In this document: positions 1-6,723 of the stretch, in pieces
How the letters are laid out: the number at the start of each line of letters is the position of its first letter
How positions within the stretch are numbered: position 1 is the first letter of the stretch
Virus record (IMG/VR): IMGVR_UViG_3300043313_001143
Span: 1-26,111 of that record
Strand: one strand, 5' to 3'
DNA from: a virus
DNA length: 26,111 nt
Translations under genes and position numbers: made by a program
The notes under the pieces: model-generated
What the model was told of the DNA's origin: nothing
Seen by the model: only the letters and a program-made list of their open reading frames with translations
The model's database searches: none

Positions 1-1
1 C

Positions 2-175
2 GTTCTCCCGTCTCCGAACGACATCCACGCGGAGAGCGCGTCGCCCTTGCCGGTGGAATTGCAGCAGCAGCCGACGGTGTCCTTCGCCAAGGTCTCCGGC
101 GCCGACCTGCTAGAGTTCGTCGACTATTGGCGACGCGAGTACTCGGGCATGGGCACCAAGGCGGAGGACGAATGA
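2..175 (+). CDS. C-terminal end of an unidentified upstream gene (5' partial)
   Basis: An open frame enters from the left edge and reads 57 residues to a TGA at 173-175. The visible part has a Pro/Ser/Gln-rich stretch followed by a short helical tail (ADLLEFVDYWRREYSGMG) with an acidic end. The stop overlaps the ATG of the next gene (ATGA), the same coupling used through the whole window, which supports it as a real gene end. No family can be assigned from this fragment. Confidence 0.6.
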   Translation, partial: VLPSPNDIHAESASPLPVELQQQPTVSFAKVSGADLLEFVDYWRREYSGMGTKAEDE

Positions 176-861
176 AGACCCTCGAACGATTCTGGCAGTG
201 GCACGACACCGAGAAGCCCGAGACGGCCCGCGCGCTGAAGCTCGGTAACCAAGAGCTGAGCCCGACCGCGCGCTACGCGCTCGATCTGGCCGCCACGGTC
301 ATCGACTGCCACCAGGACACCCGGCAAGCGCTCGGGTGCCGCTTCTGCACCGGGGACATCTTGGAGAAGTTCCCTGGGGCCCTCCGGACCCTGTCGCTGG
401 CGGTCTGCGCCGCGCTGGAAGTCATGGAGGCGGCGGTGCCGCGGGGAGAGCCAACGCCTCTCGGGGTGGAGCCAGCGAACACGTGGGCGCCTTGGTGGTC
501 ACCGCCGCAACATCTCGCGGCCACGGAATTCCTCATCGAGCACAACCGGACCCTCGCCGAGATCGACCGCTCGGAGCGGTTGACCCCCAAGGGGATCATC
601 TTCTACGACCCCGACAAGGTCCCGGAGGGTCTCGGCGACATCCCGGACTATCGGGTCCTCGCCGGCGCTCCGCCCACTCCACCCGAGCGCCTGCATTGGG
701 TAAGCCTCTCGGGTTGCCCAGGGTGCGGAAGCGGCTCCGATTTGTATTGCATGGACGAGTGCCCGCTGCGCCTTGCGAGCCCGGAGCGCCGAGCGCGTGC
801 CAAGGCCATCCAAGCCGAGCAACGGCTTCTCGCCGCGTGCGACCAGCCCCGCGCGATTTGA
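172..861 (+). CDS. Cys-rich accessory protein carrying a portal-derived peptide
   Basis: 229 residues. The ATG at 172 overlaps the previous stop and is preferred to the in-frame TTG at 127. Function is not recognised. Cysteines are clustered: C46, a CxxC at 56-59, and a CxxC with a CxxxC at 182-197 (CPGCG then CMDECP), which could bind metal. Residues 131-147 read IDRSERLTPKGIIFYDP, identical to residues 329-345 of the portal protein encoded at 2065-4068. N125 and L128 also match the portal at the corresponding positions, but the rest of the two proteins does not align. The C-terminus is a basic, probably helical tail. It heads a run of small coupled genes. It may be an accessory (moron-like) gene; the portal peptide could be a decoy, an interaction motif or a recombination scar. 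Confidence 0.8.
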   Translation: MKTLERFWQWHDTEKPETARALKLGNQELSPTARYALDLAATVIDCHQDTRQALGCRFCTGDILEKFPGALRTLSLAVCAALEVMEAAVPRGEPTPLGVEPANTWAPWWSPPQHLAATEFLIEHNRTLAEIDRSERLTPKGIIFYDPDKVPEGLGDIPDYRVLAGAPPTPPERLHWVSLSGCPGCGSGSDLYCMDECPLRLASPERRARAKAIQAEQRLLAACDQPRAI

Positions 862-895
862 CAGTCCCGCCTACCGGCCGCATCATACCCGAGTG

Positions 896-1069
896 ATGGC
901 CCGCCTCCCTCCCCCCAAGGCCTGCGCGTGCTCGAGCACGGCGTGGTGCGCGGAGTGCTATCGCCTTCTCGAAAGGTCGAGCACGGAGAGCCAGCTTCGG
1001 GACTGGCTCCGGATGTGGGACAGCAACGGCTCGGGTCCGAAGGGGCAGAGCCAGCTGGAGGCGGAGTGA
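896..1069 (+). CDS. Small four-Cys protein
   Basis: 57 residues starting at ATG 896, 34 nt after the preceding gene. The N-terminal half has CAC then CAEC (positions 10-21), a compact four-cysteine arrangement typical of small zinc-binding knuckles; the C-terminal half is helical and polar. The stop overlaps the next gene's GTG (GTGA). Function unknown. Its reality rests on the coupled junction and the ordered cysteines; it is short enough that chance cannot be excluded. Confidence 0.55.
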   Translation: MARLPPPKACACSSTAWCAECYRLLERSSTESQLRDWLRMWDSNGSGPKGQSQLEAE

Positions 1070-1251
1070 GCGCGGAGATTCGTGCGCGCCTTCGGTTGCA
1101 CGACTGGCTCCCGCCTTCGGTCGTGGACGAGCTGGAGGGCGGCTACCCGCCGGGCTACGACGGTCCGCTCGACGAGAGGACCCCGGGCTTCATCCGCATC
1201 CCCAACGTCGCCGCCGACCGCGAGCGCCTCATCGACGAGGCTCGGGATTGA
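1066..1251 (+). CDS. Small hypothetical protein
   Basis: 61 residues from a GTG at 1066 that overlaps the previous stop by four bases; its own stop overlaps the TTG of the following gene (TTGA). The sequence is acidic with a Gly/Pro/Tyr-rich centre (GGYPPGYDGP) and no membrane segment or recognisable motif. The start is chosen by coupling; the upstream open frame from 928 is judged to be the shadow of the preceding gene. Confidence 0.55.
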   Translation: MSAEIRARLRLHDWLPPSVVDELEGGYPPGYDGPLDERTPGFIRIPNVAADRERLIDEARD

Positions 1252-1595
1252 CCGGCGAGCGCTTCACGGCCACGGCCACCGCAGTCGCCGCCGAGATCAT
1301 CCGCGCGAGGATGGAGGACTCTGTCGCGGTCATTACTCCGGAGATGGCCTTCCGGGACTGCATCGCCGAGTGGAGGGCGAGCCAGCCTCCGGAGGAGAGG
1401 CGCTCCTTCGCCGAGCGCGCCTGGCCCGACGGACCCCCGTTCACGGTCACCGTCGAGGTGGAGGAGCTCCGCGCTACTCCCGCGCGCGCACTACGCCTGA
1501 GGCTCTACCATGACGCCCTGGAGGGCCCCCACTGGCTGACCTTGCTCTGTCAGTGTGCGTGGTTGCGGGGAGTTGTGGGCGATGCCGCTACCTGA
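1248..1595 (+). CDS. Hypothetical protein, TTG start
   Basis: 115 residues. The TTG at 1248 overlaps the preceding stop (TTGA) with GAGG about seven bases upstream; an ATG at 1311 would give a shorter product. The sequence mixes helix (AFRDCIAEWRASQPPEERRSF) and strand-like segments (FTVTVEVEEL) like a small globular alpha/beta protein. No family is recognised. It overlaps the next gene by 14 bases. Confidence 0.55.
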   Translation: MTGERFTATATAVAAEIIRARMEDSVAVITPEMAFRDCIAEWRASQPPEERRSFAERAWPDGPPFTVTVEVEELRATPARALRLRLYHDALEGPHWLTLLCQCAWLRGVVGDAAT

Positions 1596-1812
1596 GCCCG
1601 AGGCATGCGACTGTCCCCGGTGTGGGGCGCTGGCTCACTGCATCACCATCGAGACGGCACACGGCACCACGAGGGTCATTGGGTGCGCGTGTGTGCCCAA
1701 GAGCGGCACGCCTCAGCTGGTGGACGACGCGGACGTAGCCTGGGCGAAGCTGACCGAGGAAGAACGCGACCGTCTCCGGGACTTCGCGGACCGTCGCCTA
1801 CGTCAAGCCTGA
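1582..1812 (+). CDS. Small zinc-ribbon-like protein
   Basis: 76 residues from ATG 1582, with GGGGAG about ten bases upstream inside the end of the previous gene. Residues 8-36 hold CDCPRCG, a further Cys, a short strand region and GCAC. This is a Cys-knuckle arrangement like a small zinc ribbon. The C-terminal part is a charged helix (LTEEERDRLRDFADRRL). Zinc ribbons in phage early regions often bind nucleic acid or protein partners, but the role here is unknown. It is the last gene before the control region at 1796-1862. Confidence 0.6.
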   Translation: MPLPEPEACDCPRCGALAHCITIETAHGTTRVIGCACVPKSGTPQLVDDADVAWAKLTEEERDRLRDFADRRLRQA

Positions 1813-1834
1813 CGCCGTCTGATTTGACGTAGGC
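1796..1834 (+). promoter_or_regulatory. 11-bp perfect inverted repeat (operator or hairpin)
   Basis: GCCTACGTCAA (1796-1806) and TTGACGTAGGC (1824-1834) are perfect reverse complements separated by 17 nt. The left arm lies in the end of the zinc-ribbon gene and the right arm contains the TTGACG of the candidate promoter. No U-tract follows, so a dyad operator or an mRNA hairpin is more likely than an intrinsic terminator. Confidence 0.55.
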
Positions 1835-1852
1835 CGGCCAGTAACGTAGGGT
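1824..1852 (+). promoter_or_regulatory. Candidate sigma70-like promoter for the structural operon
   Basis: TTGACG (1824-1829, five of six to the -35 consensus) and TAGGGT (1847-1852, poor -10) are spaced by 17 bp just before the portal block. A second dyad, GGGTCT then AGACCC (1849-1862), overlaps the -10 and reaches almost to the ATG at 1865. The -35 lies in the arm of the 11-bp inverted repeat, so repression or autoregulation is plausible. The -10 is weak and the host sigma factor unknown. Confidence 0.35.
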
Positions 1853-1864
1853 CTGAAGACCCCA

Positions 1865-2065
1865 ATGCCGGAACCGCTGACGCTCGAGCAGGTGCAGGCC
1901 CGGGTCGCGGAGATCGCGATCCTGGGCAAGCGCGACGACGAGGGGGCCCACGCGGAAGAGGACAAGCTCCACCAGGACGTGCTCCGGGCCCTGGCTGACC
2001 GTGAGCCGATGGCAGCGGCCGCGCTCGAGACGCTGAAGCTCGACCACGCAAGGCACTGCGCCTGA
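1865..2065 (+). CDS. Small helical protein preceding portal
   Basis: 66 residues from ATG 1865. The sequence is charged and predicted mostly helical (LTLEQVQARVAEIAILGKRD), with no cysteine pair or membrane segment. Its stop and the portal ATG share one base (TGATG), so translation is probably coupled to portal. No clear Shine-Dalgarno precedes the ATG; instead there is the short dyad at 1849-1862. Small helical proteins before portal are sometimes assembly or connector helpers, but there is no direct evidence here. Confidence 0.6.
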   Translation: MPEPLTLEQVQARVAEIAILGKRDDEGAHAEEDKLHQDVLRALADREPMAAAALETLKLDHARHCA

Positions 2066-4068
2066 TGGCAGACCTCGCCCGTAATCGCGTCTGGTATCGG
2101 CAACAGCCCGGCGAAGGCCACATTACTCTCGCTGACCTGTCCAAGGGCTACGAGGGCCAGCAGCAGAAGCGGAAACACGAAGCCGTCAAGCTCATGCGGC
2201 TCTACGACGGGGACACCGTCACCTCGTTCGATCGCGGAGTGGGCACGGCAGAGAACACCCAAGACGACGCCCGTCTATCTGGTGAGGCCGTCGACATCAC
2301 GCTGAACATCGCCCAGAGCCTGGTCGACACCCTCGATGCGAAAGTGGCGGGCTTGGAGAACACCAAGCCGCAGATCGTCACGGTCGAGGCCTCCTACGAC
2401 GTCCGGAGACAAGCGCGGCTCGCGGACAGATTCATCGAGGGCCAATACTACGAGCGGCAGGGCAGGTTTTTCGACCTGTGGGACATGTTCCGCTTTGCGC
2501 TCCGCTTGGCGCTCGCTTCAACCCGCACTGCCGCGGTGAAGTTCTTCGCCGACACCAAGGTGGGGAAGATTCAGGCGGAGGTCCACGACACCTTGAGCAT
2601 GTGGGTCGACTCCCCGGGAGCGGTCTACGACTACCCGACGGGGATGGGGCATGTCCAATGGTGGGACCCGGAGAGGCTTCTGGACGTCCACGGGGAGTAT
2701 TACCCGGGCACCAAGATCTCCATGGCGGACGACGTCATGAAGGCCGCGAGTCATCCGCGCAAGAGCCTGGGCCTGGAAGCGCTCTGCGACGACCGCGACT
2801 ACAACAAAGACGAGATCAGCCGAGTCCCCGTGACCGAGGGCTGGCGCTTCAAGCTCAGCAACAAGCCGGGCCTGTACTGTAAGACGTTCCCCGGGGCGAA
2901 GCATCCTCTGGCGTGGGACCCGTACGACTACGAGGATCCACCGTTCGTGTTTGTGGGCGGCCAGCGCAGCCTGACCTCGTTCTGGCACCGGACGCTCACC
3001 AAGCCCATCGTGGCTCCGATTCTGCGGGTGAACGAGATCCTCTCGTCCATCGACCGCTCAGAGAGGCTCACCCCCAAGGGGATCATCTTCTACGACCCGG
3101 AGGAGATCAGCAAAGAGCTCCTCTCGGTCGGCGACGACCACGAGCTCATCCCCATCACCGGGCTGTCGAGCATGAAGGGCAAGCCCATCTACGAGGCGCC
3201 GGCGCCGTTCCACCCTCTGGCGCTGGACCTGGTCCGGTTCTACCTCGAGCAGTGCTACAACCTGCCCGGCATCTCGGAGCTTCATGCTTCGGGGGACACC
3301 TCGGGGGAGTGGTCGGGGGCGGCTCTTCGCATCCGCAAGCAGCTCATCAACGAGCGCTTCAGCACCCTCCAGCGCGCCTACGTGCAGGCCTCCACCGTCG
3401 AGGCCAGTAAGCAGATCATCCGGTGCGCCAAGGAACTGCAGAAAGTCAAACCGGACTTCGCCTCCACCTGGAAGGGGTCGGGATTCCTGAAGCAGATCGA
3501 TGCCAAGGTGCTGAGCATCCTGGACGACAACAAGTACGACGTCGGCTGTTACCCGGTCTCGGAGAACAAGAACACTCCAGAGTCCGAGATCGCTCTCTCC
3601 CAGGAGCTCCGCTCGGTCGGGCTCATCACCGGCGACTCGTATCTCAACACGCTCAAGTACTTCAACACGCTCCAGGAGGCCAAGAGCAACAACGAGGCCC
3701 AGGAGCGACTCATCGGCATCCAGATCGACAAGTGGCTGACTGCAGAGCCCGAAGAGATGGACCAGAAGCGGCGCTTCTACCGGGGTCCGGTCCGAACCAT
3801 GGACATCTACGGGGCCATCATTCAGGTCAATAAAGCCTACATGAACGCTCAGGCGGACGACGTGGAGGACCGCCGGCTCCAGCTCTTCGCGCGGTACCTG
3901 AAGCAGTTGAAGAAGTTCGCAGATGCCGACGCGCAAGAGCAAGCGGCGCTAGCGAACTCGGCAGGCTCGAGCAACGCGGCAACCCAGGTCTTGGGAACAG
4001 CAGCGGCGGCAGGCGGGGCCATGGGAGCGGCCGCGCCGGCGGCCATGCCTAGTCCCATGGCGGCGTAA
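2065..4068 (+). CDS. Phage portal protein
   Basis: 667 residues. The portal forms the dodecameric ring at one capsid vertex through which DNA is packaged and ejected, and it docks terminase and the connector. The call rests on the size usual for short-tailed phage portals, long alternating helical and strand segments, a conserved-looking core (residues about 300-420, with Pro/Gly-rich turns such as YNLPGISELHASGDTSG), and an Ala/Gly/Pro-rich C-terminus (residues 635-667). Its position directly before scaffold also fits. Residues 329-345 are duplicated in the gene at 172-861. The gene is coupled to its small upstream neighbour through TGATG. No frameshift or truncation is visible. Confidence 0.85.
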   Translation: MADLARNRVWYRQQPGEGHITLADLSKGYEGQQQKRKHEAVKLMRLYDGDTVTSFDRGVGTAENTQDDARLSGEAVDITLNIAQSLVDTLDAKVAGLENTKPQIVTVEASYDVRRQARLADRFIEGQYYERQGRFFDLWDMFRFALRLALASTRTAAVKFFADTKVGKIQAEVHDTLSMWVDSPGAVYDYPTGMGHVQWWDPERLLDVHGEYYPGTKISMADDVMKAASHPRKSLGLEALCDDRDYNKDEISRVPVTEGWRFKLSNKPGLYCKTFPGAKHPLAWDPYDYEDPPFVFVGGQRSLTSFWHRTLTKPIVAPILRVNEILSSIDRSERLTPKGIIFYDPEEISKELLSVGDDHELIPITGLSSMKGKPIYEAPAPFHPLALDLVRFYLEQCYNLPGISELHASGDTSGEWSGAALRIRKQLINERFSTLQRAYVQASTVEASKQIIRCAKELQKVKPDFASTWKGSGFLKQIDAKVLSILDDNKYDVGCYPVSENKNTPESEIALSQELRSVGLITGDSYLNTLKYFNTLQEAKSNNEAQERLIGIQIDKWLTAEPEEMDQKRRFYRGPVRTMDIYGAIIQVNKAYMNAQADDVEDRRLQLFARYLKQLKKFADADAQEQAALANSAGSSNAATQVLGTAAAAGGAMGAAAPAAMPSPMAA

Positions 4069-4080
4069 CGATTTCGACAG

Positions 4081-4091
4081 GAGACAGCAAC
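4081..4091 (+). repeat. GAGACAGCAAC motif, copy 1
   Basis: This 11-mer ends three bases before the ATG at 4095. The same 11-mer recurs at 4449-4459 and 13213-13223, and its exact reverse complement is at 13177-13187. Here it occupies the ribosome-binding region of the hairpin-protein gene. Confidence 0.6.
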
Positions 4092-4094
4092 GAC

Positions 4095-4433
4095 ATGCGA
4101 ATCTACACCAGCCCCGACGGGGCACTGTACGTCAACGCTATCAGCGAGAAGAACGGCGCCAAGGTGGACGGCCACCTCTACCAACTCACCGCCGGTGCGA
4201 CTCAGCAGGAGTTGAGCTTCCAGCTGGGTCCGGTGAAGGAGGCCGGCGTCAACGGGCTGCAGAACGAGCAGCTGCTCTCCGTCTTGGTGCATCGCCTGGG
4301 CGTGCTCAACAAGGCGTTCCCGTGCCGCGAGAACAGCATTGCCATCACGAAGCTAGAGGAGGCGCTCCTCTGGCTCGAGAAACGCACCGCCGACCGCGTG
4401 AAGCGTGGCGTCGAGGGCGTGAACGCGCTGTAA
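4095..4433 (+). CDS. Acb2/Tad1-type helical-hairpin domain protein (tentative)
   Basis: 112 residues. The C-terminal part (about 43-108) reads GPVKEAGVNGLQNEQLL, then CRENSIAITKLEEALLWL, then RTADRVKRGVEG. That is two helices around a CREN turn, resembling from memory the Acb2/Tad1 hairpin domain common in tailed-phage proteins. Acb2 and Tad1 sequester cyclic nucleotides made by CBASS and Thoeris defence, but most phage proteins with this hairpin are uncharacterised. The N-terminal 40 residues look strand-rich (MRIYTSPDGALYVNAI). The gene sits between portal and scaffold and is bracketed by two copies of the GAGACAGCAAC motif. It may be a nucleotide sponge or a small structural/assembly protein that shares the fold. 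Nucleotide binding cannot be judged from sequence alone. Confidence 0.55.
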   Translation: MRIYTSPDGALYVNAISEKNGAKVDGHLYQLTAGATQQELSFQLGPVKEAGVNGLQNEQLLSVLVHRLGVLNKAFPCRENSIAITKLEEALLWLEKRTADRVKRGVEGVNAL

Positions 4434-4436
4434 CCT

Positions 4437-5762
4437 ATGCCACCAGACGAGACAGCAACCCCAGCGACCGAGACGAGCGAAGGCAGTCGAGGGAGCGAGT
4501 TTTCCAAGCCCACCGGGGCGGGAGATGATGCGTTATGGGCGAAACACTTCGGAGCGGACGCGAAGGAATCGACGTCGAGCAAGTCATCGTCAAAATCAGA
4601 GAGCGATGGCAAGCCCGCGGCGGGCAAGTCGAAGACCTCCGAGAGTGGGAAGGCTGCCTCCGGGAAATCGCCCGAGCCGACCAAGAGCAAAGCCGAGCCC
4701 TCATCGTCTTCGCCGAAGGAGTCGAAGTCACCGAAGAAGGACGACGCATCGGCGGCCACTGGGCAGAAGACTGCTGACAAAGACCCCGACCCCGAGGCCC
4801 CCAGTCGCAAGGCCCGCGATCTCTACGAGCAAGCGGAGAAGACCGAGGACCGGAAGGAAGCCCGCAAGCTGTATAAGAAGGCTCTAGTCGAGGCCTTCGG
4901 CAAGGTGCCGCCGGAGTTCGACGACAAGCGCTACGTCGCCGTCCGCACAGAACGAGCCGCGGCCCAGAAGGTCATCGACGAGAAGGCGGCCAAGGTCGAG
5001 TCCAGAATCGTCGAGGCCAAGACCAAGCTCCAGCCCGCGATCTACGTGATGCGCAAGCTGGAGGACTCGGGGCTGGCCGACAAGCTCAGTGTCCCGTTCG
5101 TGGAGCAGGCCGTCCGCGTGATGAAGGCGATCAAGGCCATCGAGGGCGGGGACTTTACCCAACTGGCGGAGGCCATATCCCTTGCCAGTGGCGTCGACCA
5201 CGACGAGGCCATGAAGCGCTTCGTGCGCGGCGTAAAGGTCTCCCCCGAGGGCAAGGCGTCCCGGGAAGCTGCAGCCCGCGCGGAGGCCAGGGCAGCAGCA
5301 GCAGAGGCCCGCATCCAGGAGATGGAACGCCGGCTGAGCGAAGAGAAGACGACCCAGACTGCCGAGCAGACCAAGGCCGAGCAGGCCCGCAAGGCCGAAG
5401 CCCACCGGGCGCAATACCTCGAGGACATGACGGCCGAGCTCGACGGGCACCCCGTTCTGCAGCTGCCCAACGGGGCCAAGCGCGTCTTGGCCTACCTCAT
5501 CCGCACGGCCACACCCAATAAATCCGCCCGCTACTCCTTCGAAGAAGCCGCCAATCGCGTGGTAGCCCACGAGAAGAAGCGGGTGGAATCGGCTCGGTTC
5601 CTGGTGGAGGGCGACCCGCCTCCTGCTCGTTCGGAGCCCCGGCAGATCCGGAGCGTGTCCCGGACGGAGACGGCGGACGCCTCGGTGAGGAGCGCGGATC
5701 CGATCGAGCGCTTCAACGACATCTTTGACAAGCACGCGCCCAAACAGCGGAGGGCACGGTGA
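4437..5762 (+). CDS. Capsid scaffolding protein
   Basis: 441 residues. Scaffolds template procapsid assembly and then leave the shell. The features seen fit: a disordered Lys/Ser/Glu-rich N-terminus (residues 1-115), helical middle, a long Ala/Glu/Arg coiled coil (about 272-330) and a basic C-terminal tail (FNDIFDKHAPKQRRAR), the type of end that contacts coat protein. It lies between portal and the capsid-related genes, as in many short-tailed phages. Its start is three bases after the preceding stop, and its stop overlaps the next GTG. The GAGACAGCAAC motif lies in codons 5-8. The low-complexity region coincides with a nested open frame (4535-4777). Confidence 0.75.
   Translation: MPPDETATPATETSEGSRGSEFSKPTGAGDDALWAKHFGADAKESTSSKSSSKSESDGKPAAGKSKTSESGKAASGKSPEPTKSKAEPSSSSPKESKSPKKDDASAATGQKTADKDPDPEAPSRKARDLYEQAEKTEDRKEARKLYKKALVEAFGKVPPEFDDKRYVAVRTERAAAQKVIDEKAAKVESRIVEAKTKLQPAIYVMRKLEDSGLADKLSVPFVEQAVRVMKAIKAIEGGDFTQLAEAISLASGVDHDEAMKRFVRGVKVSPEGKASREAAARAEARAAAAEARIQEMERRLSEEKTTQTAEQTKAEQARKAEAHRAQYLEDMTAELDGHPVLQLPNGAKRVLAYLIRTATPNKSARYSFEEAANRVVAHEKKRVESARFLVEGDPPPARSEPRQIRSVSRTETADASVRSADPIERFNDIFDKHAPKQRRAR
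4449..4459 (+). repeat. GAGACAGCAAC motif, copy 2
   Basis: Second exact copy of the 11-mer, inside the first codons of the scaffold gene. With copy 1 it forms a direct repeat around the 4095-4433 gene, spaced 368 bp. Confidence 0.6.
4535..4777 (+). CDS. Possible nested (overprinted) ORF inside scaffold
   Basis: 80 codons in the +2 frame relative to scaffold, from ATG 4535 with GGGAG about ten bases upstream. The product is compositionally ordinary, with a helix/strand character (GIDVEQVIVKIRERWQARGG, then ALIVFAEGVEVTEEG), while the scaffold frame over exactly this stretch is low-complexity Lys/Ser/Glu. That asymmetry is what overprinting would produce. Open shadow frames are common in this GC-rich window, so this is only a candidate. 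Confidence 0.2.
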   Translation: MGETLRSGREGIDVEQVIVKIRERWQARGGQVEDLREWEGCLREIARADQEQSRALIVFAEGVEVTEEGRRIGGHWAEDC

Positions 5763-5950
5763 GCTGGCCAGCGTCGATTGCGGAGGCGCGCGCGCGCGAG
5801 CCGGGGCGCTGGGCGGGGTTGCCGGACGTAGCCGTCGAGGCGCATCTGCGCGGCTTCACGAGCGCGGATTGTGACCCCATGGTGCTCGTCTGGGCTCTCC
5901 GCCAACGCGCGAGCGAGCACAGTCTCCGCGTGGAGGTGACGTTCACATGA
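5759..5950 (+). CDS. Small hypothetical protein between scaffold and co-chaperonin
   Basis: 63 residues from GTG 5759 (GTGA overlap with scaffold), ending in an ATGA overlap with the co-chaperonin gene. Both junctions support translation. The sequence has an Ala/Arg-rich N-terminal helix and a Trp-containing segment (MVLVWALRQRASEHSLRVEV). No family is recognised. Confidence 0.6.
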   Translation: MSWPASIAEARAREPGRWAGLPDVAVEAHLRGFTSADCDPMVLVWALRQRASEHSLRVEVTFT

Positions 5951-6723
5951 CCCAAGCCCAAGACATCGACTGGTCGATCAAGCCCGCGATCCAGACCGAT
6001 CCCGACCAGCACTTCTGCAGTGTCATCGAGCGCCCCGACATCGAGGCGAGGATCCACTCCAGCCACATCTCGGTCTACGACGCCGGGATCAAGCTCGACG
6101 GACGGAGGAACCGCCCAAGGTTGGTGGAGGTCATCGCGGTCGGTCCGGGCAGATGGGTCGACGGCGGCAGGCAGCCCCGGGAGGTGGAGACGGGCGCGGT
6201 CGTCTACGTGAAGGAGCGCACCATCCCGCTCCGCATCCACCTTCGCAGGCAAAACCATTTCTTCGTACCCATGGACGGCATCATGGCAGAACTCGACCGC
6301 GTGAACATCCGGCTCATCCCCCTCGGCAACTACGTGATGACCCGAGAGGTAGAAGAGCGCCATCGCCTCGCCGTGATGGGCGACATGCCCTTTCACATCG
6401 CCAAGACCATGGGGGTCGAGAAGAAGGGCGACGAGGCGGACGACATCGGGTGCAACAAGACCCGGATTGAAGAAGTCGTTGCCGTTGGCCCCGGAGAGTT
6501 CGGCGGCTTCAAACAGAAGCTCCGCAAGGGCATCCCTGCCTTGGGTGAAGACGAGTGGGTGCTCGAGGACACGCCCTGGTACAAGGCCCCTGCCGTCAAG
6601 CAAGGCGACCTCATCGCGTTTACAGACATGGCCCGGCCGTGTGAGATCACTCTCGCTGGCCGGAAGTACACCTTCTTCACCATGGACTTCAACGTGTGCC
6701 GGGTGCTGGACGAGGCGATATGA
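5947..6723 (+). CDS. Tandem GroES-like co-chaperonin (two Cpn10 domains)
   Basis: 258 residues with two GroES-fold repeats. Domain 1 (about 24-117) contains VEVIAVGPGRW at 60-70, an acidic turn, VYVKERTIPLRIHL and a closing strand (VPMDGIMAELD). Domain 2 (about 121-256) starts RLIPLGNYVMTRE, has EEVVAVGPGEFG at 175-186, GDLIAFTDMARP and ends DFNVCRVLDEA. The order strand / mobile-loop region / VxAVGPG / GDxVxF / closing strand is that of Cpn10. Phage co-chaperonins such as T4 gp31 cap host GroEL so the capsid protein can fold, and the gene sits in the capsid-assembly operon. A fused two-domain form is unusual and recalls chloroplast Cpn20. Start by ATGA overlap. Confidence 0.75.
   Translation: MTQAQDIDWSIKPAIQTDPDQHFCSVIERPDIEARIHSSHISVYDAGIKLDGRRNRPRLVEVIAVGPGRWVDGGRQPREVETGAVVYVKERTIPLRIHLRRQNHFFVPMDGIMAELDRVNIRLIPLGNYVMTREVEERHRLAVMGDMPFHIAKTMGVEKKGDEADDIGCNKTRIEEVVAVGPGEFGGFKQKLRKGIPALGEDEWVLEDTPWYKAPAVKQGDLIAFTDMARPCEITLAGRKYTFFTMDFNVCRVLDEAI

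Noticed and set aside
336-896. Alternative plus-strand frame overlapping the portal-peptide gene
   Set aside because: Arg/Gly/Pro/His-rich shadow of the 172-861 gene, without the ATGA junction.
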